A DNA stretch of 64,000 nt from Tritrichomonas musculus (Eukaryota > Parabasalia > Tritrichomonadida > Tritrichomonadidae), in NCBI GenBank assembly GCA_039105265.1, contig JAPFFF010000056.1:186001-250000 (forward strand), in the 5' to 3' direction. The position numbers were made by a program, and so were the translations under genes. Positions within the stretch are counted from its first letter, which is position 1. Each line of letters begins with the position of its first letter. The notes under the pieces are model-generated. The model saw nothing but the letters and a program-made list of their open reading frames with translations. It had not been told where the DNA came from and did no database searches. This document shows positions 26,472 through 36,398 of this stretch, piece after piece.

Positions 26472-28514
26472 ATGTTGTATCGCAACGAAAGAGCACATAA
26501 TTACAAAATCGAAGCTGGGAATGTACTTGACACTTTTAATAAGATGCGTGAAATGATTAACACTAATGATGGTACACGCTCATTTTCATTCAGAACAGTT
26601 GATTGTCATGACCAACCTGCACCATTTCATCAAGGACAGTATTCCCAAATCAGTTTAACACATCCTGACCACTTCATTAGTGATGTTGATAAAGGATTCC
26701 TCACCTTTCACATCAAACTAGATTTACAACTCAATACTGATTTAGCAAAATTACAACAAATTGATGACCCAAATAACTTCTACAAATTATTTGTCGGGCT
26801 CAAATCTTCTAATCAATTGTTTGACCGTTTGGAGATTCTCCATAATAATGTAAACGTTGGATATCAGCAAAATGAATGCATTCGTGAAGGGTTTTTGTAT
26901 TCCACTGTTAAACCAGAGACTGAGAAGAAACGTAGGCGTTTTGTACATTCACTTTGGGAAAACGTTTCAAATTATTCACAAACTGTTGCTGGTGCTTATG
27001 TTAACCTCAATTCATTCAAATCTAATGGTAAATCCCAAGTTGAATTTGATTTGAACGTTCCATTTGATGATTTACTTGCATTACAAGCATTCGATTTATT
27101 CCCTAATGGTATCATAGGTGATTTATCAATTCGTTTCCAAGTATCACCCGCAGGATTAGTTTGGGCTGCTATAGACCCTTATACTGTTGCTGAAACAAAA
27201 GCTTATCTAGAAGATAATGATAGTATCTCATCTGCAGAATTAGAAAGATTGAAAGAAATAAAGGCCCGCGGCCACTTGAAACATCAATTTACACAAATTG
27301 GTAATGAAGCTATAATTCCAGGTCCTGGTGCTCCATCTCCAGACCCATCTCCAACACCAGACCCATCACCATCTCCAACACCTGACCCATCACCGTCTCC
27401 ATCTCCTGAACCAACCCCAACACCTATCAAGTATAAGATTCAATATCGAATTGGTGAACAATGGGATAATGATGATGGAAGTACTGGTTACACTGATATT
27501 CTTACAGATTTGGAATTCAATTTCAGTTACACAAAAGAAGAATTTGAAGAATTTGGATTACAACCAGGTGCAACTGATGAAGAAATTTGTGTTCATAATC
27601 CTGCTGTAACATTACCACCATTAAATCATGCTGACAAAAATGGAAGATATTATGCTTGGCAAATTGTTAAAACACCAATTGTTTCTGCTAAACAGACTCT
27701 TCAAGCAATTCATGATGCTAAATCACAACTTCACAACGAAACATATTCATCACAGAAAGCTACATTAACTGTAAACAGAATGACAATCACATTATGTAAA
27801 TCAAATATGCAAGGATATGGTGTCTGTGAATCTACTCGCAGAGGTATTGAAAATATTCTTCGTGAAGGAATTATAATCCCATCCCAAAAAGTTGATTACC
27901 ATTCATTCCCAATTGCTCCTGCAGCAAATGGTATTAAATCTACTTTGAATATCCCATTAATTAATGTTACTACAATGTCAATTATGTTTCCAAAGCATCA
28001 TAATGACCTCACTGTTTTCGAAAATCCAGTATATCAAAATTGTTATCTCAATATTGGAGGTAAGAACTTCCCAGATGAAAATGTTAGCACAATTGGTGCA
28101 AGATTCTTTGAAAATCAATTAACTGCTGGAGACCTTGACGGAATCACATTACAATGCACAAAAGAATTTGAAGATAGTATGACAATGCCAAAGAATGACG
28201 CAAATGGAGTTCGCTATAGAAATACTTTAAGTGATGCTTCTAGCTTTGTTTTCAATATTCAAACAGAACGTGCTTCAGCAGGATATTGCTACGATGGATT
28301 GGATGGTGGATTTGGAAATATCCAAGTTCAGGTTAATGGTCAACCAATATATACAGGTCCAAATGATACTTACTATAATGTTAACGAAGAAGGTACAGTG
28401 CATCCACCTCCAACTCAATTATGGCTCACAAGAGATACATACTTTAAACTTAGTTTGAATGGATTAGAATATGTTGATGATGAAACGCCAGCTGGCAGTC
28501 AAGTTAATGAGTAA
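26472..28514 (+). CDS. Major capsid protein, double-jelly-roll type (element B)
   Basis: 680 aa. The two conserved halves are very close to A and D. Between them (about 27318-27750) is a linker of repeated PSPDPSPTP units and a variable domain beginning KYKIQYRIGEQW. A TCATA motif lies just before the ATG. Followed in B by the KilA-N gene rather than the 206-aa gene, because the MCP block has the opposite orientation to the ATPase block compared with A. Confidence 0.8.
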   Translation: MLYRNERAHNYKIEAGNVLDTFNKMREMINTNDGTRSFSFRTVDCHDQPAPFHQGQYSQISLTHPDHFISDVDKGFLTFHIKLDLQLNTDLAKLQQIDDPNNFYKLFVGLKSSNQLFDRLEILHNNVNVGYQQNECIREGFLYSTVKPETEKKRRRFVHSLWENVSNYSQTVAGAYVNLNSFKSNGKSQVEFDLNVPFDDLLALQAFDLFPNGIIGDLSIRFQVSPAGLVWAAIDPYTVAETKAYLEDNDSISSAELERLKEIKARGHLKHQFTQIGNEAIIPGPGAPSPDPSPTPDPSPSPTPDPSPSPSPEPTPTPIKYKIQYRIGEQWDNDDGSTGYTDILTDLEFNFSYTKEEFEEFGLQPGATDEEICVHNPAVTLPPLNHADKNGRYYAWQIVKTPIVSAKQTLQAIHDAKSQLHNETYSSQKATLTVNRMTITLCKSNMQGYGVCESTRRGIENILREGIIIPSQKVDYHSFPIAPAANGIKSTLNIPLINVTTMSIMFPKHHNDLTVFENPVYQNCYLNIGGKNFPDENVSTIGARFFENQLTAGDLDGITLQCTKEFEDSMTMPKNDANGVRYRNTLSDASSFVFNIQTERASAGYCYDGLDGGFGNIQVQVNGQPIYTGPNDTYYNVNEEGTVHPPPTQLWLTRDTYFKLSLNGLEYVDDETPAGSQVNE

Positions 28515-28524
28515 ATTGATTTGA

Positions 28525-28585
28525 GAAAACCGGTAGCAGCACAGGCAAAGCCTGGGCCAACAAAGTTGTCAAAATTGCTGTCCCC
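28525..28585. repeat. Intergenic hairpin cluster (element B)
   Basis: CAGGC-AAA-GCCTG (28542-28554) and CAAC-AAA-GTTG (28558-28568), followed by AAAATTGCTGTCCC, which recalls the AAATTGCTGTTCC stem in element A near 14250. It lies between MCP and the KilA-N gene. Confidence 0.65.
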
Positions 28586-28634
28586 ACATTTTTTTGCAAA
28601 TCTATTTTTAAAATAATTTTTATCTCCAGAACAA

Positions 28635-29393
28635 ATGGCTTCGATAAACGTAGAACGAATTAATGATGACTACGAATTTATTCAATATAATACACATTTA
28701 CGCATCATACATTCAATCAAAGATGAAATGTACCAAATGCAAAGTATAATAACTGCATGTAAATCCAACAAACAAGCTTATCATTGGTTTGAAAATCAGA
28801 CAACAAAAGAGTTATTACAAGAATTTGAGTCTCAAAAATCAACCCTCGGAATTCCGAGGTTAGAAAAATCTTATGAAAAACGTGATGATGTTCCTATTAA
28901 TTTGAGAGGTTATTATGTTCACCGATTACTTGTCAATTATATTGCAATGTGGGCGTCACCAACCTATGCAATCTATATCGCCAAACTTTTAGACTCCCAA
29001 TTTGAACGTGAACGCAAACAACATCAGCAACAAATTGATGAACTCAAACCACGTGCAGTTCCAGAAAATCACAAGAATGATTACCGTTATTTGATTTACA
29101 AAGAGGATATTAATAAAGAAGGTTTCATTAGGCTTCATTTGTGTCGTCGTCATAAGAGTACTTGGAGAAAAGTTGTTAACCATTATAATAATGAAAACGA
29201 AAGATTTTACTTCAAAGATGACCTTCCTATTAGTATGACACCAAATTTAAACATCAAGAACATTATAAAAGCATCATTTGGAACAGATGATTATAAGGTT
29301 TCCAATAGTGGTAACTGTGTTGATATCAAAATAGAGCATCTCAATAAGCTCCATACATTAATTGAAGAATACTTTAATAGTATGAGCCAATAA
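28635..29393 (+). CDS. KilA-N domain protein, 252 aa (element B)
   Basis: The segment AYHWFENQTTKELLQEFE, then GYYVHRLLVNYIAMWASPTYAIYIAKLLDSQFERE (about residues 50-120) has the KilA-N pattern known from phages and large DNA viruses, where it binds DNA. A short Gln/Arg helix and a C-terminal domain ending in LIEEYF follow. Neither A nor D has it in the gap between MCP and integrase, so it is an accessory cargo gene of B. Regulatory role inferred. Confidence 0.8.
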   Translation: MASINVERINDDYEFIQYNTHLRIIHSIKDEMYQMQSIITACKSNKQAYHWFENQTTKELLQEFESQKSTLGIPRLEKSYEKRDDVPINLRGYYVHRLLVNYIAMWASPTYAIYIAKLLDSQFERERKQHQQQIDELKPRAVPENHKNDYRYLIYKEDINKEGFIRLHLCRRHKSTWRKVVNHYNNENERFYFKDDLPISMTPNLNIKNIIKASFGTDDYKVSNSGNCVDIKIEHLNKLHTLIEEYFNSMSQ

Positions 29394-29395
29394 AA

Positions 29396-29482
29396 TCGAC
29401 GGTCGGAATTCCGGGGGCATTGCCCCAGTCAACAAAGTTGCCGACCCTCACCAAATCTTATGAAAAACGTGATGATTTACCT
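29396..29482. repeat. Nested palindrome and KilA-N gene scrap (element B)
   Basis: An outer stem GGTCGG...CCGACC (29401-29446) encloses GGGGC-ATT-GCCCC (29414-29426) and CAAC-AAA-GTTG (29430-29440). Directly after it, AAATCTTATGAAAAACGTGA repeats a piece of the KilA-N gene (near 28866), so a small duplication accompanies the palindrome. Confidence 0.65.
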
Positions 29483-29526
29483 GTAATTGATATTTTTTTG
29501 TATATCAATACTTTTTTTGGAAAAAA

Positions 29527-30272
29527 ATGACTAAATCAGTAAGAATCTACGATAAAGAATACAACTCCTTACTCAATTATCCTTTCAAATCCAAGTATAA
29601 ATACATTGATAATTACATACAACCTTTCTTTAAAAGTAATATCAAAACAGAACCATTTATTCCTGACTTCAAGTTGAAATCATGCAAAGAATTATCAAAA
29701 CCAAATTTCTCTAATGAACCAGGTTGTTGGGAAGCAGATTTGATGTTTAGCAAATACTATACTAGAGATTTGACAAAAGAAAATAAAATATATTTGGTTC
29801 TCATCAATACAAATACAAGATACCTAATCGTTGAACCTGTAAAGGATAAAGGAAATATATGGTTTTCCCTTGAACGAATTATAATAAGATATCCACAATT
29901 TCTATTCAAAACTATCAAATGTGATGGAGAACCTGGATTAAAAGAGATGAAAGATAATAGTGTTGTCATTTGGTTTTCAACCGGAGAAACTACTTTAATA
30001 TTTGACTTGAAAGCTGTAATTAAAGAAGCAAGGATAAAAGAGTTTGATAAAATATTAAGGAAAATCCTCGTGAACCACAAACTGGAAACTCTTAAAAAAC
30101 TGCTTAAAAAAAGCGACTATTATAAACCTCGTTTCCAAAGGCTACTCAATTTACAATTTGAAGACATCCAGTTTTGGGAAAATACAATAGATTCAATCAC
30201 TGATTTCTATCCTATAAGATTCATTATTAATGATTCTCCATATGCGTTAGCTCACAAAAATGTTGATTCTGT
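29527..30272 (+). pseudogene. Integrase of element B, 5' part, interrupted by transposon T
   Basis: N-terminal and core part of a retroviral-type integrase: YNSLLNYPFKSK, PGCWEADLMF, NTRYLIVEP, TIKCDGEPG and AHKNVDS. Element T begins at 30273; its target duplication ATTCTGT is at 30266-30272. The other part of the gene lies at 34339-34948. Confidence 0.9.
30266..30272. repeat. Target site duplication of transposon T, left copy (ATTCTGT)
   Basis: Seven bases before the left end of T, repeated at 34332-34338 after the right end. Confidence 0.85.
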
Positions 30273-31233
30273 AGAACATAGGAAACTCTCGAGATATGTC
30301 GATATGCTTCGAAATTAATAATATATACTCACCATAGATAGTTATTGATGATTTCAGATTTTAAGCGAAATCGCGGCGGAGAGTCTTTCAAAAAGTTGTG
30401 ATTTTCATAACGAGTCTCCAGACGTAAATGTAAAAATGTTTCAAAATTTATGGTATTATAAGAATATATATTGCAAGCATCTTAATATATATCAATTGTT
30501 ATATTTTTATTAGCTTCGCTTTGCATCGAGTTATTAATAAAATATATTTCAAAAATTTGATTTCTGTATTTTTGCATTAAATGTCAGAAAAAAAAATAGT
30601 TGTACCTACATAATCAGTATAACAATAATTGCATTACTGTATTGTATATGATTATAAAATTATAGGATTGTATGTTTATTGTATATAGAGTAATAACCAA
30701 AAACTCCTATCCGTGAAGAATGAGATTTTTTATATTAAGATAAAAATACAAAAAAACTCGTTACTAACAATATCGGCCAAAATTCAATATTTTTACCCAA
30801 AAATTGGTTATTTGTCTTATTATGATGTTAAAAACACGATTAAGCAAAAAAATTGCGCATTATAAGTATATATCCCGAGATAAAGCGATTTACACTATTT
30901 TTAGCCGATTTTACGATTTTTTTTGGAAAAAACGATTCCAGGACAGAGCCAACGAATGACCGGTATATTACATTTATCTTAAATAGTAGTATACATTGCA
31001 TTATATATTATATTAAATTTTTAGAAAAATCGTCCGCCAAATTTTCGAGAAAAATCAATTACAAAATTATACTACATTTGAATAGAAATTCCTCTCAATT
31101 TTGGCAACTTTCTTTGATCATATCTCAGTATATACGCAAAATTAGGAAAATGTTTTCTATTAAAATATTCTTATAATATGATATACTTTATTATATATTA
31201 ATTTCAAAAGATTATGAGAGTTTCCTATGTTCT
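30273..31233. repeat. Left 961-bp direct repeat of transposon T
   Basis: Starts AGAACATAGGAAACTCTC and ends with its reverse complement. AT-rich, no convincing gene: the one 107-aa open frame is exactly repeated in the right copy and has no features. Second copy at 33371-34331, same length. Confidence 0.9.
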
Positions 31234-31301
31234 ATAATTTTTCGTGGTCATGCTTTTTTTTCCTTTCAAATTTAAAAACCTCTGAAATTTTCAATATAGA
31301 A

Positions 31302-31308
31302 TCATTTT
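31302..31308 (+). promoter_or_regulatory. Initiator-like TCATTTT motif of the transposase gene
   Basis: TCATTTTTTTT immediately precedes the ATG at 31314 by a few bases, the classic position and form of the Trichomonas initiator. It supports the chosen start and the host assignment. Confidence 0.5.
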
Positions 31309-31313
31309 TTTTA

Positions 31314-33290
31314 ATGGCGCCTAAGCGAAATCCATCATGGTTTACTCCCGAAACAGGAGCAAAAGCAAGATCTCAGCAAACTTACGAAAAGCTCTTAGAA
31401 GACAATCAAAGATTACAAGGTGAAAATGAAAGGTTAATTTTGGAGAATACAAGGCTAAAAAGACAAATAGCAGACTTACAGAAAATTAAATTGAATATAC
31501 CAGAAGACAAACAAAAAACGATTAATATTAGTCCAATAGTATTAAGATTCATCGGCGCTACATGGGATAATATAACAAAATTTCCTCAAGGAAGACGTTA
31601 TGATGGACTTCACGAATTCTTTGCACTGTTAAGCATGATGAGTCCACATTACTTCAATATTTTAAATACCAATTTATTGTTTCCAACATATAAAACTGCT
31701 TCAACATATAGAAAGCAAGCTCTCGCTAATTTAGGAATACATGACGACATTTTTAATGGCGATATACAAAATATTTTGAATATCATGTCAAGGTTTTTAC
31801 CAAATAATTTTACTGGAAAAGGAGTTATCATGGTTGATGCTGCATATGTTACACCGTATGTCAAAGTAAACAAAAATGGTAGGATTGATGGCGTGCTAAA
31901 TCTCAAAGAGATCGATCCAGAATTAGCAGAAACATTTATTAATGATGACAACGAATTTTTAGAATTTATTAAATTAAATTATAACTCAGTGATACAAGCA
32001 GAATTCGGTATGACATTTGCACCATTAAATCCAGAATTTAAACAGTTTCCAATTGCATGTATTCCGTCGACGTCAGGTAAGGCAACACAAGAGTTACGCG
32101 AAAAAATTGAATCGATCATATCACTCATGCCAAAAAACATAAGTATTATCGGATTAGGCACTGATGGTGACAACACTTATAGCATATATGCAAATATATT
32201 CATCGACAAAATTATTGGTAACTTCGAAAGATTCCTAAGTCTTGGTGCTGTTGGTATAATTAAAATATTTGCAGTATTAATTCATTTTTCAGATCCATTG
32301 CACCTGACAAAAAGAGATCGTTACAGAAAATCCTCTCTTGAAGAATTCCTAGTTTCTCCATATGATTCTTATGAAACACGGTCTGCAGAAGATTTAAAAA
32401 CTATTGGAATTGCTCCTTACTTATTGGATAACAACAAAGGACGTAAAATGGAAGATGACCTCCCAAAAAAATTGTTTACTTTACAAACAATTCAAAAAAT
32501 AATTGATGACGAAGACTTTTATTTACTTTTATCAATGCTTCCTTCTACACTCTTACTAGAGGCACTATTCAGGAATTCACTAAGTCGGCAAGAGACTATT
32601 GACTATCTTTTACTTGGTGCAAGTATTGTATTGATTTATTATCTTATGCAACAATATGTCATTGAACACAACTTAAAAATTTATCGTGTGCAGCCCAATA
32701 CCTATAAGAAAATGAGATGTTTCACAGATAATTGGTGTAAACAATACATATTTACTGCAATTGGAATTGCATCTCAAATAATCACTGAAGAAGCTATTGA
32801 TACAGGCGCATGCAGTTCACACTACCAAGAACACAATTTTGCAAATGTTCGGAGGCATAATAAAAAAGATGACAGCCACGTGAATTTCCAGAAATCAATG
32901 AAATACATTCTATTGGAGCACGAATTGTACAAGAACATGCCTATTGAAGAAAAAGTTCCAGAATCACGAAGTGACAGTGGGAAGAAAATTTTTGACAACA
33001 CTCCAGTTGAAGAACGTCCAATAATTTACTATCTTCGGCAAGCATTGTACCTTTGGAAGAATGTTCAAATTGTAAGAAAAATGCCATTATTGAAGTTAAT
33101 CGATCCAAAGCCAAGAAAAATGCCATTTCAAGAGTTAAGTGGGATTTTGGGGAATTTTTATGAAAAAAATCGATGTTCAATTTCTACCAAATCAACGGGC
33201 ATGATAAAAACAGCTGGTTTGAACAACATGATATTTTGGAATGCTGATGAGCAGTTGAATAACTTGGTTAATGATGATGATTCTGAATAA
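31314..33290 (+). CDS. Putative RNase H-like transposase, 658 aa (transposon T)
   Basis: Start chosen at 31314 (MAPKRNPSWF) because an initiator-like motif precedes it and the upstream frame runs back into the repeat. A leucine-type coiled coil at residues about 20-65 would let it dimerise. Candidate catalytic acidic residues are VDAAYV (Asp175) and GTDGDNTY (Asp284), followed by SDPLHLTKRDRYR at 326-338, which recalls the D-x-x-H-L-x-K motif of P-element-like transposases. A C-terminal SSHYQEHNFANVRRHNKKDD segment is His-rich. The gene looks whole. Family assignment is tentative. Confidence 0.65.
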   Translation: MAPKRNPSWFTPETGAKARSQQTYEKLLEDNQRLQGENERLILENTRLKRQIADLQKIKLNIPEDKQKTINISPIVLRFIGATWDNITKFPQGRRYDGLHEFFALLSMMSPHYFNILNTNLLFPTYKTASTYRKQALANLGIHDDIFNGDIQNILNIMSRFLPNNFTGKGVIMVDAAYVTPYVKVNKNGRIDGVLNLKEIDPELAETFINDDNEFLEFIKLNYNSVIQAEFGMTFAPLNPEFKQFPIACIPSTSGKATQELREKIESIISLMPKNISIIGLGTDGDNTYSIYANIFIDKIIGNFERFLSLGAVGIIKIFAVLIHFSDPLHLTKRDRYRKSSLEEFLVSPYDSYETRSAEDLKTIGIAPYLLDNNKGRKMEDDLPKKLFTLQTIQKIIDDEDFYLLLSMLPSTLLLEALFRNSLSRQETIDYLLLGASIVLIYYLMQQYVIEHNLKIYRVQPNTYKKMRCFTDNWCKQYIFTAIGIASQIITEEAIDTGACSSHYQEHNFANVRRHNKKDDSHVNFQKSMKYILLEHELYKNMPIEEKVPESRSDSGKKIFDNTPVEERPIIYYLRQALYLWKNVQIVRKMPLLKLIDPKPRKMPFQELSGILGNFYEKNRCSISTKSTGMIKTAGLNNMIFWNADEQLNNLVNDDDSE

Positions 33291-33370
33291 AAGATAATTT
33301 TTTCATTTCACTTTTTATATATAGAAATATTTGAATATTTTATGACATGTCAAAAATTTTAAAAAAATAT

Positions 33371-34331
33371 AGAACATAGGAAACTCTCGAGATATGTCGA
33401 TATGCTTCGAAATTAATAATATATACTCACCATAGATAGTTATTGATGATTTCAGATTTTAAGCGAAATCGCGGCGGAGAGTCTTTCAAAAAGTTGTGAT
33501 TTTCATAACGAGTCTCCAGACGTAAATGTAAAAATGTTTCAAAATTTATGGTATTATAAGAATATATATTGCAAGCATCTTAATATATATCAATTGTTAT
33601 ATTTTTATTAGCTTCGCTTTGCATCGAGTTATTAATAAAATATATTTCAAAAATTTGATTTCTGTATTTTTGCATTAAATGTCAGAAAAAAAAATAGTTG
33701 TACCTACATAATCAGTATAACAATAATTGCATTACTGTATTGTATATGATTATAAAATTATAGGATTGTATGTTTATTGTATATAGAGTAATAACCAAAA
33801 ACTCCTATCCGTGAAGAATGAGATTTTTTATATTAAGATAAAAATACAAAAAAACTCGTTACTAACAATATCGGCCAAAATTCAATATTTTTACCCAAAA
33901 ATTGGTTATTTGTCTTATTATGATGTTAAAAACACGATTAAGCAAAAAAATTGCGCATTATAAGTATATATCCCGAGATAAAGCGATTTACACTATTTTT
34001 AGCCGATTTTACGATTTTTTTTGGAAAAAACGATTCCAGGACAGAGCCAACGAATGACCGGTATATTACATTTATCTTAAATAGTAGTATACATTGCATT
34101 ATATATTATATTAAATTTTTAGAAAAATCGTCCGCCAAATTTTCGAGAAAAATCAATTACAAAATTATACTACATTTGAATAGAAATTCCTCTCAATTTT
34201 GGCAACTTTCTTTGATCATATCTCAGTATATACGCAAAATTAGGAAAATGTTTTCTATTAAAATATTCTTATAATATGATATACTTTATTATATATTAAT
34301 TTCAAAAGATTATGAGAGTTTCCTATGTTCT
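33371..34331. repeat. Right 961-bp direct repeat of transposon T
   Basis: Copy of 30273-31233 in the same orientation, same length, no difference seen by eye. The 80 bases before it (33291-33370) are AT-rich 3' flank of the transposase gene. Confidence 0.9.
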
Positions 34332-34338
34332 ATTCTGT
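34332..34338. repeat. Target site duplication of transposon T, right copy (ATTCTGT)
   Basis: Matches 30266-30272. Confidence 0.85.
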
Positions 34339-34948
34339 TATAAGAACTCTGAGAAATGCTTTTGGGTTAGATGAGCGAAGATTAAGTGATTATAATTTGA
34401 TGAGACAAATGGTTGATTACTATAATAACACCCCTCATAGTTCTCTTCGATTTAAGAATTTTGATTATGACCCATCAGATTTTTATGACAAGAATCTTGT
34501 AAAACCAACGAAGTACATATATTATACCCCAGCTCAAATGCAAAACGATACTGATTTGGAGTGGAGATATATCAGGAAAATGCAAATGAAATTGCGGGAA
34601 ATCAATGATAAACAACGTTTTAAGGGGTTGTTATCTTATAATAGAGGTAATATTATATTAGTTCATCTCGATAAAAGCAAAACGCAAAAAAAGCATGAGA
34701 AGCGTAGAAGAGTATTTAATGAAATTGCTGAGTTTCTAGAGTATCGTAATGGAAATGTAATCTGCAAGTTATTAAAACCATATCAGACTGTTAAAAAAGA
34801 TGAACCACAAGAAAAGCATCATAAAGGTAGGAAACGTATGACTGATGCTGAAAAAGCTATTATTGAAGTACCTATTATATATACGAAATTCATATGTAAT
34901 TCATTTGGAGACTTAAATGAAGATTACATTAAGTATTTTAACATTTAG
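34339..34948 (+). pseudogene. Integrase of element B, 3' part, beyond transposon T
   Basis: Carries the end of the core and the C-terminal region: IRTLRNAFGLDERR, YYNNTPHSSLR, YYTPAQMQND and the basic tail KSKTQKKHEKRRRVFNEIAEF. Followed six bases later by the 130-aa gene on the same strand. Confidence 0.9.
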
Positions 34949-34953
34949 TTTCT

Positions 34954-35346
34954 ATGAAAAAAATGCTTATGAATAATATCAAGAATGTTGCAACAAACAA
35001 TGTAAAACAGCCCATAACAAAACGTTATTTCCACACTCAATCAACAGAATTTACGTTGCCACTTGAATTTGTATCAAGCAGAAACAAGAAATATATTGTA
35101 ATTCAATATGTTGGAGCAATTGTAAAAGACTTTTTAGTTGGTGATTTAATGGTGCATTCAGATATAGTTCAATTAGATGCATATTGTGATTCATTCATTA
35201 TGTTAGCTAATAAGCGTCAAACCAAATATCGAAAATACGAATTCTTCAGTAGCAATAAGAGAGATTACAAGATATGGTTCACCGATTTGTATGGCAATTC
35301 AATCATACCATCAGCATTTATCATGAGCTGCCTTCTTATTTATTAA
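34954..35346 (+). CDS. Conserved 130-aa probable minor virion protein (element B)
   Basis: KRYFHTQSTEFTLPLEF, VIQYVGAIVKDFLVGDLMVHSDIV and IWFTDLYGNSI...SCLLIY as in A and D. About 20 extra N-terminal residues (MKKMLMNNIKN) are possible; an ATG at 34963 is an alternative start. Confidence 0.75.
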   Translation: MKKMLMNNIKNVATNNVKQPITKRYFHTQSTEFTLPLEFVSSRNKKYIVIQYVGAIVKDFLVGDLMVHSDIVQLDAYCDSFIMLANKRQTKYRKYEFFSSNKRDYKIWFTDLYGNSIIPSAFIMSCLLIY

Positions 35347-35370
35347 GCTACAGCTTTTTTCGAAGGAAAA

Positions 35371-36366
35371 ATGAATAACAGCAACCAAAAATCGGTATTC
35401 ACAGCACTGCAAGAACTTAATTTGCAAGATCCAAATTGTATCAATATTAATAAGGACCATCAACTGTTTTCATATATCTCTGAAAGAAATAGGAGAGTCT
35501 TATTGTATTTAAGTAGTAATTACCATGAATTATTTGTACTTATTAATGGTAGTGAAGTAACGTTGAATTTACCTAAAAAAGTGGATTTCAAAGATGAGAG
35601 AAATATAAATAATACAAACGATCCTAGTCTATTACGTTTATTCACAATAACTGTGGACCTTTTTTCTAATTTTGGTAATACAGATATCCAATTTGTTGAA
35701 AAATCATTTCCTGACCTAAATAAAACATATATACTATTGATTGGAGACTATGATTATAGATATGATGTAAAAGAAACAAATAATTTCTGTTATCAACTAT
35801 CTTCGAGCGTAGACGTTGATTGCACAGTTAAGCCAGTACCAATAATTATCTTTCTCTGTTTCGAAAAAGAAACATTCATGAGCCAATGGCAGAAAGTTCG
35901 ATTGCGAAATAAAAATGAAGATGCTGATATTAAAGGTTTCAAATATGAATTTCAGGATTGGAAATACCATTTTCCAGTATTCAATGTATTCAAATCAAAT
36001 ATCACAAGCCCCATCTTAAAAGTAAATACAAATAATTCACATCCTAGAGAGCCTTCCTTATTTAGTGGATATGACCCAAAAGTAAATATTGAATATAATA
36101 ATGAAAAACTTGATATACCCGATGAAATACGCCCAAAGAAGGTATTACCATCACCAATAACTGAATTCAAATATTTTTACCAAGAACCTGAAAAATCTAG
36201 TATAGCTCGTGATACATCTAAGAATCAAAAGGTTGCAAGTCCAACAGAAGCTAAAAATGATTTCTTGTCGCAAGCGAAGCTTGGGCCTGCTATGCAGTCA
36301 CAGGTAAATCCAGGAACAAATAAGGCGCATACAACAACATTCAAATTACCAGGTTCAAAAAAATAA
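35371..36366 (+). CDS. Minor virion protein in the penton position, 331 aa (element B)
   Basis: Occupies the same slot as 11032-12611 (A) and 57561-58679 (D), but the sequence is strongly diverged: only the beta-rich N-terminal 200 residues and a disordered, charged C-terminal tail (with GSKK at the end) are similar in style. A double hairpin lies in the tail. A penton role rests on position alone. Confidence 0.5.
   Translation: MNNSNQKSVFTALQELNLQDPNCININKDHQLFSYISERNRRVLLYLSSNYHELFVLINGSEVTLNLPKKVDFKDERNINNTNDPSLLRLFTITVDLFSNFGNTDIQFVEKSFPDLNKTYILLIGDYDYRYDVKETNNFCYQLSSSVDVDCTVKPVPIIIFLCFEKETFMSQWQKVRLRNKNEDADIKGFKYEFQDWKYHFPVFNVFKSNITSPILKVNTNNSHPREPSLFSGYDPKVNIEYNNEKLDIPDEIRPKKVLPSPITEFKYFYQEPEKSSIARDTSKNQKVASPTEAKNDFLSQAKLGPAMQSQVNPGTNKAHTTTFKLPGSKK
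36271..36303. repeat. In-frame double hairpin in the 331-aa gene (element B)
   Basis: CAAGC-GAA-GCTTG (36271-36283) and CTGC-TAT-GCAG (36287-36297), the latter enclosed by CCTG...CAGG. Encodes about QAKLGPAMQSQ. The CAAGC stem is shared with the modules at 42103 and 44654. Confidence 0.65.
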
Positions 36367-36398
36367 TTAGCAAGGATATAAAGTAGGTAGTAATTTTT

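Larger units (their letters stand above)
30273..34331. mobile_element. DNA transposon T with 961-bp terminal direct repeats
   Basis: 4059 bp, flanked by a 7-bp target duplication inside the integrase gene of B. The outer ends are an 18-base inverted repeat (AGAACATAGGAAACTCTC). The two ends of the element are direct repeats of 961 bp, and each repeat is itself bounded by the same inverted 18-mer, so each could act as a mobile unit. Between them lies one transposase gene. The repeats look identical by eye, so the insertion is very recent. It is not an LTR retrotransposon: there is no reverse transcriptase. No known family is firmly recognised. Confidence 0.88.

Noticed and set aside
30853-31176. 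107-aa open frame present twice in transposon T
   Set aside because: Its perfect duplication only reflects the 961-bp repeats; composition is AT-driven and no motif is visible.
30273-34331. LTR retrotransposon reading of the two 961-bp repeats
   Set aside because: No reverse transcriptase, gag or primer-binding site; the repeats end in an inverted 18-mer instead, and the one gene looks like a DNA transposase.
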